In this document: one piece after another, positions 59,301-64,000 of the stretch
Numbering within the stretch: the first letter of the stretch is position 1
How the letters are laid out: each line of letters opens with the position of its first letter
DNA from: Ciona savignyi
Lineage: Eukaryota > Chordata > Ascidiacea > Phlebobranchia > Cionidae
Direction of reading: 5' to 3'
NCBI GenBank assembly: GCA_000149265.1
Contig: CH003363.1
Location: forward strand, 1,035,770-1,099,769
DNA length: 64,000 nt
Program-made: the position numbers and the translations under genes
The notes under the pieces: generated by a model
Told to the model about the DNA's origin: nothing
The model's input: the letters and a program-made list of their open reading frames with translations, nothing else
The model's database searches: none

Positions 59301-62300
59301 CACTTTTTCTATATATACACTTACATATATAATTTAAATATCCATATTTAACTGTTTTCCTGGAAATCCCTTTAAACTTAAACACATAAACAGAAAGGTA
59401 ATATCTATAGGTGTAATGTAATGTGTAATTAACATGTAGTGGTAATGTTTCAATCGGGTTAAACATTTTCAATTTTTTGTTTATTATTGTATTTTTTTTA
59501 TACCAACCTGAATACTTTATTCAGAAAACATGAATATTAAGTTTGCATTGGTAACTCTGTAGCCCATTAGTTTCTGCTTGCAAAGAAAACATTTTACACA
59601 CTGTGTAAAATATACCAAGAATCATTTGGTTATAAAGGAACCAGTTTGTTTGTGCATGCTAACACATATATCGTTTTTGGTGACCAGTCAACTGAACCCC
59701 TTACAACTGAACCCCTTTCAAATGAACCCATTTACAACTGAACCCCTACAACTGAACCCCCTACAAATGAACCCATTTACAACTGAACCCCTTAGTTTTG
59801 CCGTTTTTTCCCGTTTTTCAATGTTTTTATCAATAGTCCCGCTTCGTATTTTTATCGTGGAAACGTATTTTTATCGTGGAAAGTTAAAAGATGTTCAGTT
59901 AAAAGGGGTTCAGTTGTAAGGGGTTCAGTTAAAAGGGGTTCAGTTGTAAAAGGGTTTAGTTGTAAGGGGTTCAGTTGTAGGGGTTCAGTTAAAAGGGGTT
60001 CAGTTGTAAAGGGTTTCAGTTGTAAGGGGTTCAGTTGTAGGTGTTCAGTGGTAAGGGGTTCAGTTGTAAAAGGGTTCAGTTGTAGGGGGTTCAGTTGTAG
60101 GGGTTCAGTTGAAAGGGGTTCAGTTGTAAAGGGGTTCAGTTGTAAGTTTATTTTTGTTTCCACGATAAAAACACGAAGCGGGACTATTGATAAAAACATT
60201 GAAAAACGGCAAAACTACAGTCGTTAGAACACGTCTAAAACGCAACAAATTATTGAATTTCGCTATAATTAGACGTGACCGCTTAACCCAAATAAAAAAA
60301 TAAAAAACAAAAAAATTAAAATTAAAAAAAAAATTTCAATTTTTTTAAAAAGAGGTGACTAAAACGTGATTAACACTCTCTAGTTTACCACTCGATTTAA
60401 AATATTGTATCTTACCTTCTCTTCCTTTGATTTAAAATTGGTTAAACAGTTTCAACCTTAAAATGCTTATGTAGGGAGAAAATGAAGAAGAGATCTACCC
60501 CGTTCTTAATTCTATGACATCATCAGAAACTACGTCATCTTTCGCAATCCTCGTGACGTCGTTTTACCCAGGACCGTTCCGTTGCAAGGCAACCACGAGC
60601 GCCGGAAGTACGTCAAAAGAGTTCAATTTCACAATTTCCGGTAAGATTCAATAAAATCGCTTTTTGGATAATTAATGCAACAACCAAGTCTGTGACGTCA
60701 CAATCAACAGAACTCCCGACGCCGCGCCTCCCGCCTTTTCTAATAAGCCGCTCAGCTACGCGGCTTGTGATTGGCTTAAACAGCCGCAACTATTCAGGCG
60801 ATGGACCAATCAGAAAGAGCGAAGTTTGGTTCAAAAGCGCCGAGGAAAGATTCTACAGAATATTTGAAAGGTAGGGGTGTAGGGAAGGTTACGTTCTTAC
60901 CAAAACGTATCGTACTTTTATGACGTCATTTCTGGTTTGATGACGTCATATTAGGGCACCTTGTCACTTTTTTGGGAAAAACTTATATCCAGGCTGGTTT
61001 GGATAAACTGAACAAATTATTTGATGACTTGGTTATTTGAGTATGACGTAACAATTACGTCATTATGACGCAGGCAGCCGACGAGTAACGATACGATGGT
61101 GATCTACCCGTTGCAGCCAGCTACACAATACAACATCCGGGTGGTTTTGTTCAGAGAAGGGGGAGATTCCGGGGAGGGGGTTCCCGGTCCTGTTGCTGAC
61201 GTCACAACCGATTGTGATTGTAAGTTTGATTGTTCTTGTTTGTTTGTTGTCGGAGAGGATCTTTGCTGGATGGGTGGGTGTGTTATATGTATCCTGGCGG
61301 GGAAATCCACATTGATGGATTTTAGGATATCATCTAATTAAGCTGTTAGTGTGATAAGTATAATGGAGTCTAGGTTCATACAGCCAGAGTGTATGCCTCT
61401 GTCGTGCACTGAGATGTAATTACAAACACGTATATGGTCCGAGAGAATAGCTTTGTGGGTTTGTGTGTCCTTCGGCTGAAGAGTTTCAAGCGCGCAACTA
61501 GCCACCAGCTAGTTTGTTGGATCCTTGGACAATGCAATTAGTAAACATCGCCTAATCCCAGTGAATTAATGCAGTGTTCAAAAGATGTTTTAATTTTTAC
61601 AAAAACTCCAATGGTCCCGGCAATCCGACATAGGGCACCTGTGTGATAACGCCCATGGTGTTTTCCCATTCACGGGGGATAAACCTGAATAAACATGAAA
61701 ATGCTATGGAAAATATTGTTATTGAGATGTCAGCACCTGGCCTAGTCATATTTTCGCTTAGTGAGAAGAACTAAAAGTGTCTAACCCCATATTAACAAGT
61801 ACAACACACTGTAATAGCTCCGGCAACCCGGCGCGAGGTGATCTGACGATTACTTGTGTGTTTACCCCCTTGGTTTTCCCATTCACGGGGATAAACATGA
61901 ACATTCTATCCCTTTCCTTTCCTTTTCACCTTCCCCCTTCTTTAGATCCAACGTCAGCCCCCAGAATCACCCTCATTTACGCAATCGGGAACACGACCTT
62001 GTTTCTGCAGTGGGAAATCCCCCCACGCAACGAACTAAACGGCCCGGTTCTTGGTCACAAGATATTCTACAGAGAACTCGGTGAGCTGTTGTTGAGTAGT
62101 ATATGTCAGCCTTTTGTTAGTAATGCTGGTCGACAATTGTTTTGGTCCAAAATACATTCTGGAATAAGGGTTTAATATTCTAGTATACATATTTAATTGT
62201 AGGATATGTTAAACACTTGGTATAAAAGCTGGTAGGTGGATTTATTATACACTTTGATGTATCGGCGGCATACTGGTTGGGTAAGATGACTTAGCTGGTA

Positions 62301-63568
62301 GAATGATGGGTGCGCATTCCGTATGGGGATGGTTTCGAATCCCACCCGTTACAGTTTTTTTCTGATAGCTTCACACTGTATATGTCGCCTTATCGAATGA
62401 AACAAGAAGAACCGGTATTCTAAACCACGCCTTTTACTGTTATTTTTGACATACACGGTGTTTTAGTCGTGTATAAACCGCCCGTATGCAGAGACTCATA
62501 TCTTCAAACACAGTAACTCAACGTCCTCTCAACAGGCACATGGTCTAGCAACAACTGGAAAATGTTACAACTGAGTTACAAGGTAAAAAGCGCACAAAAC
62601 CACCAGAACACAGCTACAGTAAAAAAGCTCAAACCTCTAGCCGTTTACATGGTACGAATGAAGCTCTACAATTGCGCCGGGGATTCACCTACATCCAAAC
62701 CTGCGAGGGTCACCATGGGCAAGTTAGGTACGTCATTATGTGACGTCATTACTCTGACGTAATTTAGCCTAGTTTATTTATGAAATGCTGTATCATTTCC
62801 TTTACCTATATACACCATAACTTTCTTGTTCTGCCATCACCATAGAAACACCGGTTGGACCTGACGTCACAATGGCGAATCATACGTCATCAACGATGAG
62901 TTACGGATGGCTGACTCCGACAAACGCCCAACCGTACACAATAATATCGTACGAGGTAATCATATATAAGTATTAATATCATACGATCGTACGGCCGAAT
63001 GGTTGACGCGACGATATTTAAACCGATTTCTGTGGAAAAACGGTCTTAGTGACGATCCCATCATGGGTTCGAAACTTAGCGCGGTTAAAAAAAGTAAATA
63101 AATAATTTATTCCATCTACTGGTTAAAACAAGGTGATGAATAACTAAACCTCTTAAAAAATGAACGGGCTGAGTTTTGATCCATTGATGGGCTCACCACT
63201 TTAGATTGTAGATTTATACAAAATGAACGTGAGTGGGTGACAACGCCATCATGGGTTCGAAACTTACCTTGGGTAAAATTAATAATAAAAAAACTTACCC
63301 AGGAATAGCAGTGATGCAATCCTTAAATAAACATTGCCCGACTGCGCTATACATAAGCTCAATTCTTTGTTGCAGATTCTATTTCAAGAAGAGAACGACA
63401 GTTCGCCGAACGCGATAAAGTTTCACGATAACGTGACGTCACTGATTACGTCATATAGTTTCGACGGCTTGACCCCCTACACGTCATACTCGTTTCAAGT
63501 TCGAGCATACACCCACGAAGGCCCCGGAATTTATAGTGACATCATAAGGAACAAAACATTGGAAGATG
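53400..63568 (+). CDS. TIE: Tie receptor tyrosine kinase, extracellular part (3' end beyond window)
   Basis: Tie receptors bind angiopoietins in vertebrate vessels. Sixteen exons join in phase for 771 codons: 53400-53451 (signal peptide MFLIYVTLFLLQALFIQ), 55593-55738 and 56083-56215 (Ig1), 57178-57341 and 57831-57954 (Ig2; SADAGVYIAHYARE and TRLIVR match the vertebrate motif), 58163-58438 and 58678-58837 (EGF-like cysteine repeats; CNHGGVCSASTGECVCPMGF, CRCATGWKGPNC, CICTPGWFGPSC), 58891-58966, 59020-59100 and 60475-60640 (Ig3), 60711-60870 and 61074-61219 (FN3-1, with SGDGPI), 61946-62080 and 62536-62727 (FN3-2), 62846-62955 and 63376-63568 (FN3-3). The Ig-Ig-EGF-Ig-FN3x3 order is specific to Tie. 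It precedes the vertebrate TIE1/TEK split if this is a tunicate. Transmembrane and kinase parts are not in the window. Intact as far as seen. Confidence 0.95.
53935..54202 (+). repeat. SINE1 copy, diverged, Tie intron 1
   Basis: CGCCTTTAAGTCGAAGGGTTAC, GGGTTCTACCAAATTGAATG, and tail GATAAACATGAATATCAT. Confidence 0.7.
54171..54472. repeat. Segmental duplication, block B copy 2, in Tie intron 1
   Basis: Matches 50290-50598 from CATTCACTGAGATAAACATG to the GGACCGGGTTACCG end. Its first bases are the SINE1 tail, so the duplicated block began within a SINE. A SINE2 scrap (54522-54582, -) follows. Confidence 0.88.
55005..55060. repeat. Short tandem repeat of AGATCCGGTTC
   Basis: About five imperfect 11-bp units (GGTCAAGATCC, GGTTTAGATCC, GGTTCAGGTCC). 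Confidence 0.7.
55355..55571 (+). mobile_element. MITE-A copy 21 bp before Tie exon 2
   Basis: ACTGCGCATTAAAATGAAAATT, the GTTAGGGTTAG core and the right end TTCTTTTATGTGTTGCCC are recognisable, though the end has drifted. Confidence 0.65.
55838..55915 (+). repeat. SINE1 tail fragment
   Basis: TCTGACGATTGCCCGTGTGG to CATCCTATCC in Tie intron 2. Confidence 0.7.
56296..56580 (+). repeat. SINE2 copy and a B-box scrap
   Basis: 56296-56400 has GTGTGGCCGAATGGTTAAGG and GAGCCCGGGCTCGAAACTTG. A later scrap at 56525-56580 has CATCGATTCGAAACTTTGTC. Between them GTATAGAAAAACGGACTTG and its reverse complement form a hairpin near 56436-56480. Confidence 0.7.
56810..57093 (+). repeat. SINE1 copy, Tie intron 3
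   Basis: From GAATAGCTTGGTGGTTTACTG to AAAAATGAATATC; 85 bp before exon 4. A relic at 57580-57660 keeps the tail. Confidence 0.75.
57687..57795 (+). repeat. SINE2 copy, diverged
   Basis: GGCCATCATGTGATTAACGCG and GTCAGTTCGAAACTTAGTCCG; 35 bp before Tie exon 5. Confidence 0.65.
58474..58653 (-). repeat. SINE1 copy inside the short intron between the EGF exons of Tie
   Basis: From AGGATATGATATTTATCC to AACCCATTATGGCGCTGGG. The intron is 239 bp and three quarters of it is this antisense SINE. Confidence 0.85.
59690..60225. repeat. Foldback structure with an internal minisatellite
   Basis: AGTTTTGCCG at 59794 and CGGCAAAACT ending at 60216 begin two inverted arms of about 70 bp (GATAAAAACATTGAAAAACG and its complement; CCGCTTCG/CGAAGCGG). 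Between the arms lies an array of a 16-18 bp unit GGGGTTCAGTTGTAAA (59890-60148). A shorter array in the opposite sense (ACTGAACCCCTTACA) precedes the left arm at 59693-59793. Confidence 0.85.
60150..60330 (+). repeat. Dispersed AT-rich repeat, second copy of 3410-3610
   Basis: Shares TTTGTTTCCACGAT, GATAAAAA, GTCGTTAGAAC, GCTATAATTAGACGTGACCG in order; overlaps the right arm of the foldback structure. Confidence 0.6.
61441..61698 (+). repeat. SINE1 copy, diverged, Tie intron 12
   Basis: AATAGCTTTGTGGGTTTGTG, CTAGCCACCAGCTAGTTTGTTG and tail GGGGGATAAACCTGAATAAAC. Confidence 0.7.
61799..61912 (+). repeat. SINE1 tail half leading into Tie exon 13
   Basis: From GTACAACACACTGTAATAGC to ATGAACATTCTATCC, followed by a pyrimidine run and the acceptor at 61944-61945. 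Confidence 0.85.
62985..63290. repeat. SINE2 copies, Tie intron 15
   Basis: 62985-63100 (+) is well kept (TACGGCCGAATGGTTGACGCG, CCCATCATGGGTTCGAAACT). Around 63170 a minus-strand and at 63235-63290 a plus-strand B-box half face each other. Confidence 0.78.
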
Positions 63569-63654
63569 GTGAGATTTTGAAGGAATGACGTAATATTACG
63601 TCATTAAGTAGGATTTTTATTATGACGTAAATTATTAACGGTTTTGACGGGCAA

Positions 63655-63815
63655 CGCTTAGGAGGGAAATAGGGAAAAAGGGAAAACCCTAACCCTAACC
63701 CCAAAAATAGTTCTTCATCCAAATCATGTGCTAAAACCAGAACGCCGTAATCTTAAATTTTGTTTGTGTTATTCCCCTTTCTCTATTTCTCTACTATTCT
63801 AGTTTTTTTAACTAG
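63655..63815 (+). mobile_element. MITE-A-like relic with telomere-like CCCTAACCCTAACC
   Basis: AGGAGGGAAATAGGG, the CCCTAA core (63689-63702) and a pyrimidine-rich end TTTCTCTACTATTCTAG agree in layout with the family, at low identity. Confidence 0.4.
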
Positions 63816-63939
63816 TTTTGTAATGGCTTGCTTTATACATGCTTATTTGTTGCCATCATTATAGAATGTTTATTTAGCTTACGAACAAGCAGTATAAAAT
63901 ATCAACCACCAACCAATTAGAATTGCGATTTAATAGGTC

Positions 63940-64000
63940 TAAGTTTAAAGCCAACGATGGGTCGGTCCTTAAAACCTCTTTTGTATATAGTTCTGTATAT
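63940..64000 (-). repeat. SINE2 fragment at window end
   Basis: TAAGTTTAAAGCCAACGATGG through TTGTATATAG, antisense, cut by the window edge. Confidence 0.5.

Noticed and set aside
59578-60199. TEPLQLNPLQ repeat proteins on both strands
   Set aside because: Translations of the foldback minisatellite; both strands open, no gene signals.
63689-63702. Telomere repeat CCCTAACCCTAACC
   Set aside because: Only two units, within a MITE-A-like relic whose core is naturally GGGTTAG-rich; not a telomere or fusion scar.
1-64000. CRISPR array, rRNA or prokaryotic operon
   Set aside because: Spliced genes, SINEs and composition are those of an animal nuclear genome; tandem repeats here are minisatellites without unique spacers.

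Overview
The window is AT-rich animal DNA with short GT-AG introns, a very high load of tRNA-derived SINEs and MITEs, and six recognisable genes whose exons I could join in phase by eye. The gene content (a Tie receptor with the Ig-Ig-EGF-Ig-FN3 order, NOSIP, JMJD4, OGFOD1 and an SLC6 transporter in about 50 kb) and the compact layout point to a tunicate, most likely a Ciona sea squirt. The species is an inference.

Layout. 1-5755: gene-free, SINE and MITE debris. 5756-10058 (+): a small secreted cysteine protein in three exons. 10059-13147: no gene I can call, with a GC-rich island at 11.7-12.05 kb. 13148-17524 (-): NOSIP, its zinc/U-box exon missing around a 100-base assembly gap, with an unrelated TPR-like exon and nested hAT-like transposons in the same interval. 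17525-17852: a 328-bp two-way promoter shared with JMJD4 (17853-22371, +). JMJD4 meets an SLC6 transporter (22433-32793, -) tail to tail with 61 bp between the stop codons. 32794-36194: shared 5' flank of SLC6 and OGFOD1. 36195-48510 (+): OGFOD1, 13 exons, with one in-frame TGA in exon 7. 48.7-52.5 kb: a tandem segmental duplication. 53400-63568 (+): the first 16 exons (771 codons) of a Tie receptor tyrosine kinase; transmembrane and kinase parts lie beyond the window.

How the genes relate. They are not an operon. Two of them, JMJD4 (release-factor lysyl hydroxylase) and OGFOD1 (ribosomal protein uS12/RPS23 prolyl hydroxylase), are Fe(II)/2-oxoglutarate oxygenases of the translation machinery. 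NOSIP is a ubiquitin ligase, SLC6 a sodium-coupled small-molecule importer, and Tie a vascular/angiopoietin-type receptor.

The strongest unexplained signals are: (i) transposon ends parked right at 3' splice sites in several genes; (ii) an A-B-A-X-B duplication whose X holds Tie exon 1; (iii) the in-frame TGA in OGFOD1; (iv) an AUG-UAG start-stop three bases before the JMJD4 start; (v) an excess of the palindrome TGACGTCA through the Tie locus, in exons and introns alike; (vi) a 30-bp coding repeat that multiplies N-glycosylation sites in the SLC6 transporter. I saw no complete retrotransposon, no rRNA and no tRNA gene I would trust.
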